Below are positions 42,449 through 51,000 of a stretch of 64,000 nt of DNA, one piece after another (within the stretch, counting starts at the first letter, position 1; the number at the start of each line of letters is the position of its first letter). The notes under the pieces were generated by a model that was given only the letters and a program-made list of their open reading frames with translations, had not been told where the DNA came from and ran no database searches. The stretch comes from DATLRC01 sp035478435 (GTDB lineage Bacteria; Patescibacteriota; Saccharimonadia; Saccharimonadales; UBA4665). The stretch lies in NCBI GenBank assembly GCA_035478435.1, contig DATIJT010000019.1, positions 1-64,000 on the forward strand, given 5' to 3'. A program made the position numbers and the translations under genes.

Positions 42449-43018
42449 ATGTTGACTATCCGCATGCAACGTACCGGCCGCAGTGGCCACGCTATGTTTA
42501 GGGTCATTGTCCAGGATTCGCGCTTCAGCCCTACCAGCGGTAAAGTGGTTGCTAATTTGGGTAGTTATGACCCGCACGCTAAAACCACGACCTTAGATAA
42601 AGCTAAGGCTGAAGGCTATTTGAAAAATGGCGCCCAGCCTTCAGGCCGGGTAGCGCGGTTGCTCAAAAGCGAAGGCGTGAAATTGCCGTCATGGGTGAAC
42701 ATAAGCGACGAAAAGAAGCGTGAAATCCGCCACCCAGAAAAGCGTCGCAGCACCCGTCCCCCGGAGCCTGAGCAGACCGAAAGCCCGGCTGAAGCCGCTG
42801 AATCAGCACCATCTTCTGACGAGGCAGTAGCCGAAGCAGCTTCCGCTGAACCAGAGGCACCAACCGAGTCAGCAACAGTAGAAGCCCCAGCCGAAGCCGA
42901 AGAGGCTGAAGCTCCCGAGGAGGCATCTCCTAGCGAGGAATCCGCCGAAGCAGTTAGCGAAGAGCCGGCAGAATCCCCAGCAGCTGACTCCCCGGCCGAA
43001 GAACCAAAAGCCGATTAA
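42449..43018 (+). CDS. rpsP: Small ribosomal subunit protein bS16 with long acidic tail
   Basis: 189 aa. Residues 1-85 are bS16 (TIRMQRTGRSGHAMFRVIVQDSRFSPTSGKVV, LGSYDPHAKTT). The remaining 100 or so residues are an Ala/Glu/Pro/Ser low-complexity acidic tail, making the protein twice the usual length of about 80-90. Strong consensus promoter; SD weak (AAGAGAG). In many bacteria rpsP leads an operon with a KH protein and trmD, as here. Confidence 0.95.
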   Translation: MLTIRMQRTGRSGHAMFRVIVQDSRFSPTSGKVVANLGSYDPHAKTTTLDKAKAEGYLKNGAQPSGRVARLLKSEGVKLPSWVNISDEKKREIRHPEKRRSTRPPEPEQTESPAEAAESAPSSDEAVAEAASAEPEAPTESATVEAPAEAEEAEAPEEASPSEESAEAVSEEPAESPAADSPAEEPKAD

Positions 43019-43087
43019 ACTTTCTAATCCACGCTGCTTAACTTTGTTATAATGAAATAGATAATACTGTAATCGGAGGATCTGTAC

Positions 43088-43615
43088 GTGAGTAATATTG
43101 ACCAACAATTTGTCGAATTTGTAGTTAAGTCTTTAGTCAGCAAACCAAATGCCGTGCAAGTCGAACGCCGGATTGATGAAAAAGGGGTGCTACTGGAACT
43201 AACCGTTGACCCGGAAGATTTGGGCCGGGTAATTGGTAAGAGGGGAGCTACTGCCCAGAGCTTACGAACCTTGCTCAGAGCCCTCGGGACTAAAAACGAC
43301 GCTCGCTACAACCTGAAGATTGTCGACAACGGCGAGCCGCGGCCGCACCGCGAAGATTCACGGAGCTATGGCAATGATAATAGTTCTGCTGCTCCTGCTT
43401 ATGATAACTCTAGTAGCGATAATGACATGATGGCTAGCACAGACACGCCTGCTGATAATGATATGGATGAACCATCCGAACCGGCCGAAGCCGAAACGCC
43501 AGCCGAAACTAGCGCTGACCCTGGCACATCTGAAGAGCAAACTGAAGACCAGGAAAGCGACCGCTTTAGCAAAACTCGCCAAGAACTAGAAGACCTCGAT
43601 GACCTGGACGTCTAA
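43088..43615 (+). CDS. khpA: KH-domain RNA-binding protein KhpA with acidic tail
   Basis: 175 aa. Residues 1-80 are the KhpA KH domain (FVEFVVKSLV; VDPEDLGRVIGKRGATAQSLRTLLRAL) with the GKRG RNA-binding loop. The other 95 are acidic, Ser/Asp/Glu/Pro-rich low complexity, absent from usual KhpA (about 75-80 aa). GTG start with GGAGG upstream; TATAAT at 43048-43053 gives it its own promoter. RimM, usually next, is not in the window. Confidence 0.92.
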   Translation: MSNIDQQFVEFVVKSLVSKPNAVQVERRIDEKGVLLELTVDPEDLGRVIGKRGATAQSLRTLLRALGTKNDARYNLKIVDNGEPRPHREDSRSYGNDNSSAAPAYDNSSSDNDMMASTDTPADNDMDEPSEPAEAETPAETSADPGTSEEQTEDQESDRFSKTRQELEDLDDLDV

Positions 43616-44210
43616 AACGTGTCATTCCAGCACTGAAACAAGTTCAGCATAAACTCCGGCTGGAATCCAGTCAAAATAAATTCCTATGTTCTTTTCCGAA
43701 GAACCAAACATAAAACTTTTGCGTGGCCAAAAGTTTTACAAAAGGCCACAGGCAGCTGAATAGTCTTGATGCATCTATTGATCAAAAAGTAGCTTGCATC
43801 CGGAACTCCTTACAAACTTGCTACCAGCAACTTTGCTCGTCGAACAACCGGATGAAGCCAAGCCCGCTACTTTTTGACAACATCTGCTCAGGGCTCTCCA
43901 GAGCCTGGGGAACCCCACACTTTTAAGCTTTCTTGGACCAGAAGTCTAGGGGGTTCAACCGGGCTCTACTAAACCGATGCCGCCAATCAGCAGTCCGTCG
44001 AGTCACTGCGGACAGTTTAGTCCTGATTCTCCTTGAAAATTATACAATCGGGACCGACCGGAGGGAGTTCTGGCCGCACGACGGAGTGCTGGTATCTGGG
44101 GGCAATAGTGTCTAGTAGCCGCCCGTCAGCTTTTTGGTTACTTTTTGCTGATCAAAAAGTAACAGAGGGCGAGCTTTAGGTCGCCCACTAGAATTAATTA
44201 CGATTTGGGC
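43616..44210. other. Long structured noncoding region between khpA and trmD
   Basis: No ORF is convincing. Contains REP-like copy 2 (43619-43673), a hairpin AAAACTTTTG/CAAAAGTTTT (about 43710-43740), a long stem CAAAAAGTAGC/GCTACTTTTTG enclosing CATCCGG/CCGGATG (about 43783-43880), nested stems CTAAAC/GTTTAG and GTCCG/CGGAC (about 43969-44020), an 11-bp hairpin GTTACTTTTTG-CTGAT-CAAAAAGTAAC (about 44137-44163) and GGGCGA/TCGCCC after it. A -10 box TACAAT at 44043 could start a second small RNA. Confidence 0.55.
43619..43673. repeat. REP-like palindromic element, copy 2
   Basis: GTGTCATTCCAGCACTGAAACAAGTTCAGCAT...CTGGAATCCAG; shares TGTCAT and CTGAAACAAGTTCAGCAT with copies 1 and 3. Confidence 0.65.
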
Positions 44211-44239
44211 TTGAAAACGTCAGGGCGGTCACATATACT
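44211..44239 (+). promoter_or_regulatory. Strong promoter of ncRNA candidate
   Basis: -35 TTGAAA (44211-44216), spacer 17, -10 TATACT (44234-44239). No ORF follows it. Confidence 0.75.
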
Positions 44240-44245
44240 AATTTC

Positions 44246-44385
44246 TGTCGATAAGACGAAATTTAAAACAAAAAACTTCACCCGGCCATCCTTTAGGATA
44301 GCCAGGTAAAAAAGCTCATTGCGAGCCACAAAATGTGGGAGCTTTATGTGACAAACGGAATCCGCCAACTGGTCGGATTCTTTTT
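44246..44385 (+). ncRNA. Candidate small noncoding RNA, about 140 nt
   Basis: The interval starts where the promoter at 44211-44239 should initiate and ends in a perfect rho-independent terminator. Three hairpins: ACCcGGCcATCC-TTTA-GGATaGCCaGGT; AAGCTC...GAGCTT with inner CCACA-AAA-TGTGG; and the terminator. No coding potential. Not recognised as SRP RNA, 6S, tmRNA or RNase P RNA. Could instead be a long attenuated leader of trmD. Confidence 0.6.
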
Positions 44386-44386
44386 G
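44358..44386 (+). terminator. Rho-independent terminator of the ncRNA candidate
   Basis: Perfect 7-bp stem GAATCCG/CGGATTC, loop CCAACTGGT, then T5. Confidence 0.85.
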
Positions 44387-44452
44387 TATTAACCCCATTG
44401 GAAACAGCTAAAGCTTGGTTTCCGATGGGGACGCCAGTAAAATACTAAGCAC
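44387..44452 (+). promoter_or_regulatory. Hairpin leader of trmD
   Basis: CCCCATTGGAAAC and GTTTCCGATGGGG (about 44394-44431) form a 13-bp stem with one T-G pair. TAAAAT lies between this stem and ATG 44453. Confidence 0.55.
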
Positions 44453-45106
44453 ATGAAGATTCAGATTATTACTTTGTTCCCGGAAATGTTTGAAGGGGTG
44501 CTCGGCAATAGCATGCTTTGGAAGGCTCAGAACAAAAAAATTGTTGAGTTCGAATATATTAATCTGCGTGATTATGGGTTGGGGCCACGCAAACAAGTTG
44601 ACGATACGCCTTATGGTGGTGGCGATGGCATGCTGCTAATGGTGCAACCTTTGGTTGCAGCCATTGAAGTCGCAAAGTCTAAAAGTCCAAAGTCGAAAGT
44701 TATACTGCCAACACCTAGAGGCAAGCTGTATAAACAAAGTGACGCGAAAAAGTTGGCGGCGCTGAAGGAAGATCTGATAATCATCTGCCCTAGGTATGAA
44801 GGCTACGATGAAAGAATTACCGAATGGGTAGATGAGCAATTTTGCATAGGCAATTACGTGCTAACTGGCGGGGAATTGCCGGCGATGGTAATTATTGATT
44901 CGGTGGTGCGTTTGCTCCCCGGAGTCTTAGGTGGCGAAACCTCGGCCGAGATAGAATCATTCCAAGACGATGACCAAACCATCGAATTTCCACAATATAC
45001 TAAACCGGAAGATTTCCGTGGCCTAAAAGTACCGCCGGTACTACTCAGCGGCCACCACGCCGAGATTAAAAAATGGCGAAAACTCCAAAGTAAAACTGAC
45101 AAGTAG
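44453..45106 (+). CDS. trmD: tRNA (guanine-N1)-methyltransferase TrmD
   Basis: 217 aa. TLFPEMFEGVLGNSMLWKA, LRDYGLGPRKQVDDTPYGGGDGML, CPRYEGYDERI, DEQFCIGNYVLTGGELPAMVIIDSVVRLLPGVLG are the TrmD motifs, including the knot that binds SAM. Methylates G37 in tRNAs to prevent frameshifting. Separated from rpsP-khpA by about 840 bp of structured DNA, an unusual gap in this normally tight cluster. Confidence 0.96.
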   Translation: MKIQIITLFPEMFEGVLGNSMLWKAQNKKIVEFEYINLRDYGLGPRKQVDDTPYGGGDGMLLMVQPLVAAIEVAKSKSPKSKVILPTPRGKLYKQSDAKKLAALKEDLIIICPRYEGYDERITEWVDEQFCIGNYVLTGGELPAMVIIDSVVRLLPGVLGGETSAEIESFQDDDQTIEFPQYTKPEDFRGLKVPPVLLSGHHAEIKKWRKLQSKTDK

Positions 45107-45140
45107 TCTATAATTAAATAAGTTAAACAGAGGGCCAGTA

Positions 45141-45524
45141 ATGAAATTGTCATTTATCAAACCAGTTTACGCGCACTGCGACTTGCCGTGCGGGGTGTAT
45201 GATCCGGTTCAGGCTGAAGTAGAAGCCAAAAGTGTCTATGCCATTCAGACCAAATATAAAGATCTGGATGAAGAAGGCAAGATCCGCGCCTTATTTATTA
45301 AAGAGCAGCGCGCCGAGTTGGTAAAGCACCACCTGTGGGTGTTGTGGACTGACTATTTTAAGCCGGAGCACGCCGAAAAATACCCGAACTTGCATGAGCT
45401 TTTTTGGAAAGCTACCAAGCAAGCCGGGGAGTGCAAGCATAAGACCGATCCGGCCGAAGGCAAAAAATTGCTGGAGATGATTGATGAAATCGCCACTATC
45501 TTCCAGGAGACGAAGAAAGCTTAA
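45141..45524 (+). CDS. sodN: Nickel-containing superoxide dismutase
   Basis: 127 aa. The nickel hook HCDLPCGVYDP is at residues 12-22, after an 11-residue leader (MKLSFIKPVYA) that must be cut so that His12 becomes the N-terminal ligand. The rest is the four-helix domain (KHHLWVLWTDYFKPEH). It converts superoxide to oxygen and peroxide. GAGGG 7 nt before ATG 45141; promoter box TATAAT at 45109-45114. The maturation protease gene overlaps its 3' end by 41 bp. Confidence 0.95.
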   Translation: MKLSFIKPVYAHCDLPCGVYDPVQAEVEAKSVYAIQTKYKDLDEEGKIRALFIKEQRAELVKHHLWVLWTDYFKPEHAEKYPNLHELFWKATKQAGECKHKTDPAEGKKLLEMIDEIATIFQETKKA

Positions 45525-45801
45525 GCTCTTACTTATTCGGCGAATTGTCGGAGAAAGCATGGTGCCCACACTGCGGCCGGGGCAGATTGTGCTGGCCTAC
45601 GCTAGCCCAAAAAAAGTTAAGCCGGGCAGCGTTATCATTTTGGAGCACCAAGGGTTAGAGAAGATCAAGCGGGTAGAAAAACTAGAGGCTGGCAAACTAT
45701 TTGTGGTAGGCGATAATCTTAGCCAAAGTACCGATAGCCGCCAATTCGGCTGGCTAGACGCGCGGCAAATCCGCGGCCGTATAATCTGGCCGCGGACTTA
45801 A
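45484..45801 (+). CDS. sodX: Ni-SOD maturation protease (S26 signal-peptidase-like)
   Basis: 105 aa from ATG 45484 (GGAG 7-8 nt upstream; a TTG precedes it). Catalytic Ser25 in GESMVPTL and Lys62 in KIKRV, then GDNLSQSTDSRQFG, the S26 blocks. No full transmembrane anchor, unlike export signal peptidases, consistent with cytoplasmic trimming of the SodN leader. Overlap with sodN by 41 bp implies coupled expression. Confidence 0.9.
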   Translation: MKSPLSSRRRRKLKLLLIRRIVGESMVPTLRPGQIVLAYASPKKVKPGSVIILEHQGLEKIKRVEKLEAGKLFVVGDNLSQSTDSRQFGWLDARQIRGRIIWPRT

Positions 45802-45818
45802 AAGCTGGTTTCAAAAAC

Positions 45819-46235
45819 TTATTGTATGCCAGTCCTGGTTTGTTGGGTATTCCTGCCGCCACTTTGCAGGATACTGGTGCTGTTAGTCGGCGCTGGCCCA
45901 ATCGAAGCTCCTTTAGAGGTGTCTAGGCCGGTAGACAGTTCTGGATCATTAGAATTAGCAGGTTGCCCTGCCGGCTGCAAGCTTGTCCCGAGGTTGATGC
46001 CGCTAGGCGGCGCGGTTAGTACCTGAAGCTGGTCTACGGCAGGGGCCGTAGACTTTGACTGGGCGGCTACGTGGTCAGAAGGCTTGTGCGATTCAAGCCG
46101 GTACCACACGCCAAAAACCGCGAACGCCACGACTATAAAAGCGCTTATAAACTCTGGCTTAAGCACCATTGGCTTGGTGGTTTGCCACCAGCTCGGGGTG
46201 GCGGGTTCAATTTGGATAAGTTTATCTTTAGCCAT
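45819..46235 (-). CDS. Single-pass membrane protein, unknown function
   Basis: 138 aa. One transmembrane helix (about 29-46, EFISAFIVVAFAVFGVWY), then a Ser/Pro/Thr/Gly-rich low-complexity tail, probably outside the cell. AAGGAG about 10 nt before ATG 46235, overlapping the DUF1003 gene end; the two form an operon. Confidence 0.7.
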   Translation of the reverse strand: MAKDKLIQIEPATPSWWQTTKPMVLKPEFISAFIVVAFAVFGVWYRLESHKPSDHVAAQSKSTAPAVDQLQVLTAPPSGINLGTSLQPAGQPANSNDPELSTGLDTSKGASIGPAPTNSTSILQSGGRNTQQTRTGIQ

Positions 46236-46242
46236 TTCAGCA

Positions 46243-46653
46243 TTACTCCTTGGGACTTCTTTCGAGCAATGCGTGTAATTGTTTGATGATCACCAGCTGC
46301 TCGCGGTTAATGGCCATCAGTTCCTCGATCTCTTTTTCGGCTTCGATGTTGGTTTCGTAATCGTGCTTGGCCATAGCCGCGCTAATGGCATCGGCCCGCT
46401 TGGCGGCGATGAGCAAAATAGCTCCCTGGATAGCGGCTAACATAGACAAGAATAGGTTTAAAAGTATATAGGGATATTTATCCCAATGGTGCCAGCCGTT
46501 AGCCGTATTCAGCCAAGTCCAAATGGCCAGAAAAACCGCGAAACTGAGCACGAAACCCCAGCTGCCCATGCCGTTACGCATTTTGTCAGCCGCTCGTTCA
46601 CCTACTGTCAGGCTGGCCTTATGTTCCTTATGCCAGTTACGTGGCGTCCTCAT
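46243..46653 (-). CDS. DUF1003 membrane protein
   Basis: 136 aa. GERAADKMRNGMGSWGFVLSFAVFLAIWTWLN and WDKYPYILLNLFLSMLAAIQGAILLIAAKR are the two DUF1003 transmembrane segments; a coiled C-terminal helix follows. Function unknown in the family. An extended -10 (TGCTATACT) ends 9 nt before ATG 46653. Confidence 0.9.
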   Translation of the reverse strand: MRTPRNWHKEHKASLTVGERAADKMRNGMGSWGFVLSFAVFLAIWTWLNTANGWHHWDKYPYILLNLFLSMLAAIQGAILLIAAKRADAISAAMAKHDYETNIEAEKEIEELMAINREQLVIIKQLHALLERSPKE

Positions 46654-46987
46654 CTGATCTTCAGTATAGCATAAGCGTCTGAGGTTGGTAGACCCTCACA
46701 ATCGTCTACCGGGCCAAAGCCCCAATTTAAAGATTAAACTTTTATGTCTGTAATATTCTAGGTAGTTAAAACCTCGATAAAACACCTATTATGAAGTTTA
46801 GTTTGCTAATCATTCAGACGTAGGGCAAAATTGGTTTATAATTCGCGTTAAGCCACGACCGTTAGGTCGTGGATGCCTGCCGCGGAGCGGATTAGCGGAC
46901 ATTAGTCCGATGACGCGAATTTCCAACATGCCGCGGGCGTAAGCCCGTGGTTGTTGATAAACTTAGGAGGTAACATGGGCCGACCCT
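46654..46987. other. Intergenic region: purM-purL promoter and structured leader
   Basis: No gene on 46654-46810. A promoter (-35 TTCAGA 46813-46818, spacer 18, -10 TATAAT 46837-46842) precedes the hairpin-rich segment 46843-46957 and an AGGAGG at 46965-46970. Confidence 0.55.
46843..46957 (+). mobile_element. IS200/IS605-like miniature element (or structured leader) before purM
   Basis: Left: hairpin CCACGACC-GTTA-GGTCGTGG (46853-46872). Right: hairpin CCGCGGGC-GTAA-GCCCGTGG (46931-46950) with outer CAAC/GTTG. Between them are a CGGAC/GTCCG stem and TTCGCG/CGCGAA pairing across the left half. Two different terminal hairpins with about 60 bp between and no transposase resemble derivatives of single-stranded IS200/IS605 transposons. 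A riboswitch-like leader is the alternative. Confidence 0.45.
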
Positions 46988-48031
46988 ATGAAAATACTGG
47001 CCCAAAAACAGGGCCTGGCCACGGCTGGCAATATGCCGACCGGTTTTAAGGAAGTCGAGGGTACCAGAGGCGAATCGGCTTACGTGTTCGAAATGGGCGA
47101 CATGTATGGCGCCCTGGTCCAAGAAGGCTTGGGTACCAAGAGTTTAATTGCCCGGGCGGTTTATGAAGAGACCGGCAAATCTTTTTTCGCGGCCATTGCC
47201 CAGGATACGGTAGCCAGCATCATTAACGACCTGATAAGCGTCGGTGCCACGCCGATAGTTCTTAACGCCTACTGGTCAGCCAGTTCTTACGAATGGTTGA
47301 CGCATAGAAAACTAGCCACCGATTTTATCCGCGGTTGGCGGGCGGCTTGCGACGAAGCCAAAGTAGTCTGGGGCGGCGGCGAGACGCAATCTTTATCCGG
47401 CGTAGTTTTGCCCGGGGCTTTAGAGCTGGCGGGCTCGGCTTTTGGTGTCATTAAATTCAAAGAACAATTGGTCCAAGGCAAGAACCTGCGAGCCGGCGAT
47501 GCCATCGTTCTGCTAGCCTCCAGCGGCGTCCACGCCAACGGTATCAGCCTGATCCGCGACATTGCCAAGCGTTTGCCGGCGGGCTATCAAACCAAATTAA
47601 ATGACGGTTTGCGTTTCGGGGAAACCGTCCTGACGCCCACGCCGATTTACGCTCGTCTGATTCAGGAGCTGTTTGAAGCCGGCCTGGACATTCATTATCT
47701 ATCGAATATTACCGGGCACGGTTGGCGTAAGCTGATGCGCGCCGAACCCGCTTTTACTTATCGCCTTAGCAACATCCCACCGGTGGCCGAGATCTTCAAC
47801 TTTATCGCCGAACAAGCCGACAACGATGAGTCGGAAATGTACGGCAACTACAACATGGGCGCCGGTTACGCCGTCTATTTGCCGGCCGAGCAAGCGCACA
47901 TTGTTTTAAAAATTGCCAAATTGCGAGGGCTTAGGGCTTGGATTGCCGGCAAGGTAGAAGCCGGCCCCAAACAGGTAATCATCGAGCCCAAGCACATCAC
48001 TTTTAAAGCCGATAGCCTGGAGGTCCGGTAG
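46988..48031 (+). CDS. purM: Phosphoribosylformylglycinamidine cyclo-ligase (AIR synthetase)
   Basis: 347 aa. ESAYVFEMGDMYGALVQEGLGTKSLIA, AQDTVASIINDLISVGATPI, WGGGETQSLSG, SSGVHANGISLIRDIA and NITGHGWRKLMRAEP are PurM motifs (ATP-grasp-independent PurM superfamily). Makes AIR from FGAM. The only strong SD (AGGAGG) is 5 nt before an out-of-frame ATG at 46975, whose short frame reads MGRPYENTG and stops at 47049; the in-frame ATG 46988 is 18 nt away. The N-terminus may be damaged or recoded. Stop overlaps the purL GTG by one base. Confidence 0.9.
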   Translation: MKILAQKQGLATAGNMPTGFKEVEGTRGESAYVFEMGDMYGALVQEGLGTKSLIARAVYEETGKSFFAAIAQDTVASIINDLISVGATPIVLNAYWSASSYEWLTHRKLATDFIRGWRAACDEAKVVWGGGETQSLSGVVLPGALELAGSAFGVIKFKEQLVQGKNLRAGDAIVLLASSGVHANGISLIRDIAKRLPAGYQTKLNDGLRFGETVLTPTPIYARLIQELFEAGLDIHYLSNITGHGWRKLMRAEPAFTYRLSNIPPVAEIFNFIAEQADNDESEMYGNYNMGAGYAVYLPAEQAHIVLKIAKLRGLRAWIAGKVEAGPKQVIIEPKHITFKADSLEVR

Positions 48032-51000
48032 TGCTGGTTTATAAAGGTGTCAGGGCTCTATCGGATTTTCGCGCTGCCAAACTACTGAAATGCCTGCAAG
48101 CAATTGATAAAACTATCCAAGCAGTCAGTGCCGAGTACGTCCACTTTGTGCATAGTGTGGGCGCCGTGGCCGCTAAGGATGACAAACTTTTAGCCGAACT
48201 GCTGGCTTACGGCACGCCTTTTAAAGAACCTCGGCAAGGGGAGTTATTTTTGGTAGTACCCAGGCCGGGTACGATTTCCCCTTGGTCGTCCAAGGCGACG
48301 GACATTGCTCACAATTCCGGACTCCGGCAGATCAAACGCATTGAACGCGGCGCGGCCTATTATATCCAGGGCACGAAGAGTTTGGATGAAGCTAAAGTAG
48401 CCGATTTGCTGCACGACCGTATGACGGAGAGCGTTCTAAAAACTATTGATGCCGCCCAAACTTTGTTTACTGAGGCGAAGCCACGGCCCTTACTAACGGT
48501 TGATCTTTTAAAAAAGGGAAAGGCAGAACTCAATCGTGCTAATCAAAAATTAGGATTGGCACTAGCCAATGACGAAATTGATTATTTACACCAGGCTTAC
48601 ACGGAGCTCAAGCGTAACCCGATGGACGTCGAGTTGATGATGTTCGCCCAGGTCAATAGCGAGCACTGCAGGCACAAAATCTTTAACGCCGACTGGATAA
48701 TTGACGGCCAAAAGCAGCCAAAGAGCTTGTTTAAGATGATCAAAAATACTTATGAAAAGCACAGCCAAAGTGTACTGTCGGCTTATTCCGATAACGCCGC
48801 CGTACTTAGGGGCCCGGTGGCCGGTCGTTTTTTTGCCGATGCGACAAAGGGCCAATACGGCTACCATAAGGAACCTATCCATTCGGTTATAAAAGTCGAA
48901 ACCCACAACCACCCGACTGCCATCGCGCCCTTTCCGGGAGCGGCCACCGGCATCGGCGGTGAAATCCGCGATGAAGCTGCCACTGGCCGGGGCGCTAAGT
49001 CAAAAATGGGCTTGGCCGGCTACAGCGTGTCGAACTTAAATGTTCCTGGTTTTGAACAGCCTTGGGAAAAACTGTACGGCAGGCCGCAGCGGATCGCTTC
49101 AGCGCTGGACGTTATGCTGGAAGCGCCGATTGGTGGGGCGTCGTTTGCCAATGAATTCGGCCGCCCTAATCTGAGCGGCTACTTCCGGACTTATGAACAA
49201 ACGGTCGGAGACACTGTTTGGGGATACCACAAACCGATTATGATCGCCGGCGGTTTGGGCAACATAAGGGACGAGCATGTTAAAAAACAAAAGCTGCCGG
49301 TAGGCGCTAAAGTCATCATTCTGGGCGGCCCGGCCATGCTGATTGGCCTGGGCGGCGGCGCGGCCTCCAGCCTGCACGCCGGCGCCAGTCACGAGGAATT
49401 GGATTTTGCCTCTGTCCAGCGGGGCAACGGTGAGATTGAACGCCGCACCAATGAAGTTATAGACGCTTGTTGGAGTTTAGGTACCAAGAATCCGATTATT
49501 ACCATTCACGATGTCGGCGCCGGTGGTTTGTCCAACGCTTTGCCGGAACTGGTTCACGATTCCGGCCGCGGGGCGGTTTTTGAATTGCGCGACATCCCTA
49601 GCGCCGAGCCGGGATTGTCGCCTCTGGAGATTTGGTGCAACGAAGCCCAGGAGCGTTATGTTTTGGGGATTGACCCAGCCGATTTGGAAAAATTTAGCGC
49701 CATTTGTGCCCGCGAACGCTGCCCGTTTGCCGTTGTCGGCACGGTTACTGACGATGAGCGGCTAACAGTCAATGACCATCTGCTTAAGAACCGGCCGATT
49801 GATTTACCTCTAGATGTTTTATTTGGCAAACCGCCGAAAATGACCCGCCAAGTTAGCTGTTCCAAAGCCCAAAATGACGGGCTTGATTTCACGGGTATCG
49901 GTCTGCATGAGGCGGTTGAGCGAGTGCTAAAATTACCGGCCGTCGGCAGCAAGAAGTTCCTAATTACTATCGGTGATCGCACTGTCGGCGGCTTGGTTAC
50001 TCGCGACCAAATGGTCGGTCCCTGGCAAGTGCCGGTCAGCGATGTGGCTGTCAGCGCTACGGCTTTTGACAAAAACTACGGCGAAGCCATGACTATGGGT
50101 GAACGCACGCCGCTGGCAATCATTGACGCCGCGGCGGCGGCCCGGATGGCCGTGGCCGAAACCATTACCAACATTGCTGCCGCCGATATTAAGCAACTTT
50201 CCGATGTCAAACTCTCCGCTAATTGGATGGCTGCTGTCGGTAGCGGCGCCGAAGATGAAAGGCTATTTGACAGCGTTAGGGCTATAGGTGAAGATTTTTG
50301 CCCGGCGCTGGGCCTGACAATTCCGGTAGGTAAAGATTCGCTCAGTATGCGCACCAAGTGGTCAGATAAAGTCGGAGAGAAACAAGTAATCTCGCCGATT
50401 TCGCTGATAATCAGTGGCTTTGCGCCGGTGCGTGACGTCCAAAAAACGCTGACTCCCGAACTCAATACCAAAGATGAAACAGCTCTAATTTTGGTCGATT
50501 TAAGCCAAGGAAATACCAGATTAGGCGGCTCGGCCCTAGCCCAGGTTTATAGTCAATTTGGCGATAGCGTGCCGGATGCCAACGCCGACGTGCTCAAAAA
50601 ATTCTTCCGAACTTTTACGCAGCTTAAACAGACAGGCAAAATCCTGGCTTACCACGACCGCTCCGACGGCGGCTTACTGACAACAGTTTTAGAAATGGCT
50701 TTTGCCAGCCGTTGCGGCTTAGCGCTGGATGTTAGCGGTCTTTGCGGTAGCAGCCTGGAAAAACTGTTTAACGAAGAACCGGGGGCTGTCATCCAGGTAG
50801 CTAAATCGGATGCCCTTGGTATAATCAAGGCCTTTGACACGGACGTTGCCTATAATATTGGCCACCCGACTAATAAACAAGAAATTATCGTTAACGATGG
50901 CGGTGAAGTTTACCGCAATAGCCGCGCGCAACTGGAAAGCTGGTGGAGTGAAACCAGCTATCAACTGCAAAAACTGCGTGATAACCCGGCCTGCGCCGAT

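Noticed and set aside
43723..44115. Short plus-strand ORFs in the khpA-trmD gap
   Set aside because: No SD, no family resemblance, and they run through strong inverted repeats; the region is better read as noncoding.
43616..44385. RNase P RNA, tmRNA, SRP RNA or 6S RNA in this region
   Set aside because: I looked for conserved cores (such as GAGGAAAGTCC, GGAAGCAGC, a tmRNA tRNA-like end) on both strands and did not find them.
44408..44596. Minus-strand ORF over the trmD start
   Set aside because: Antisense to TrmD N-terminal motifs and the leader hairpin.
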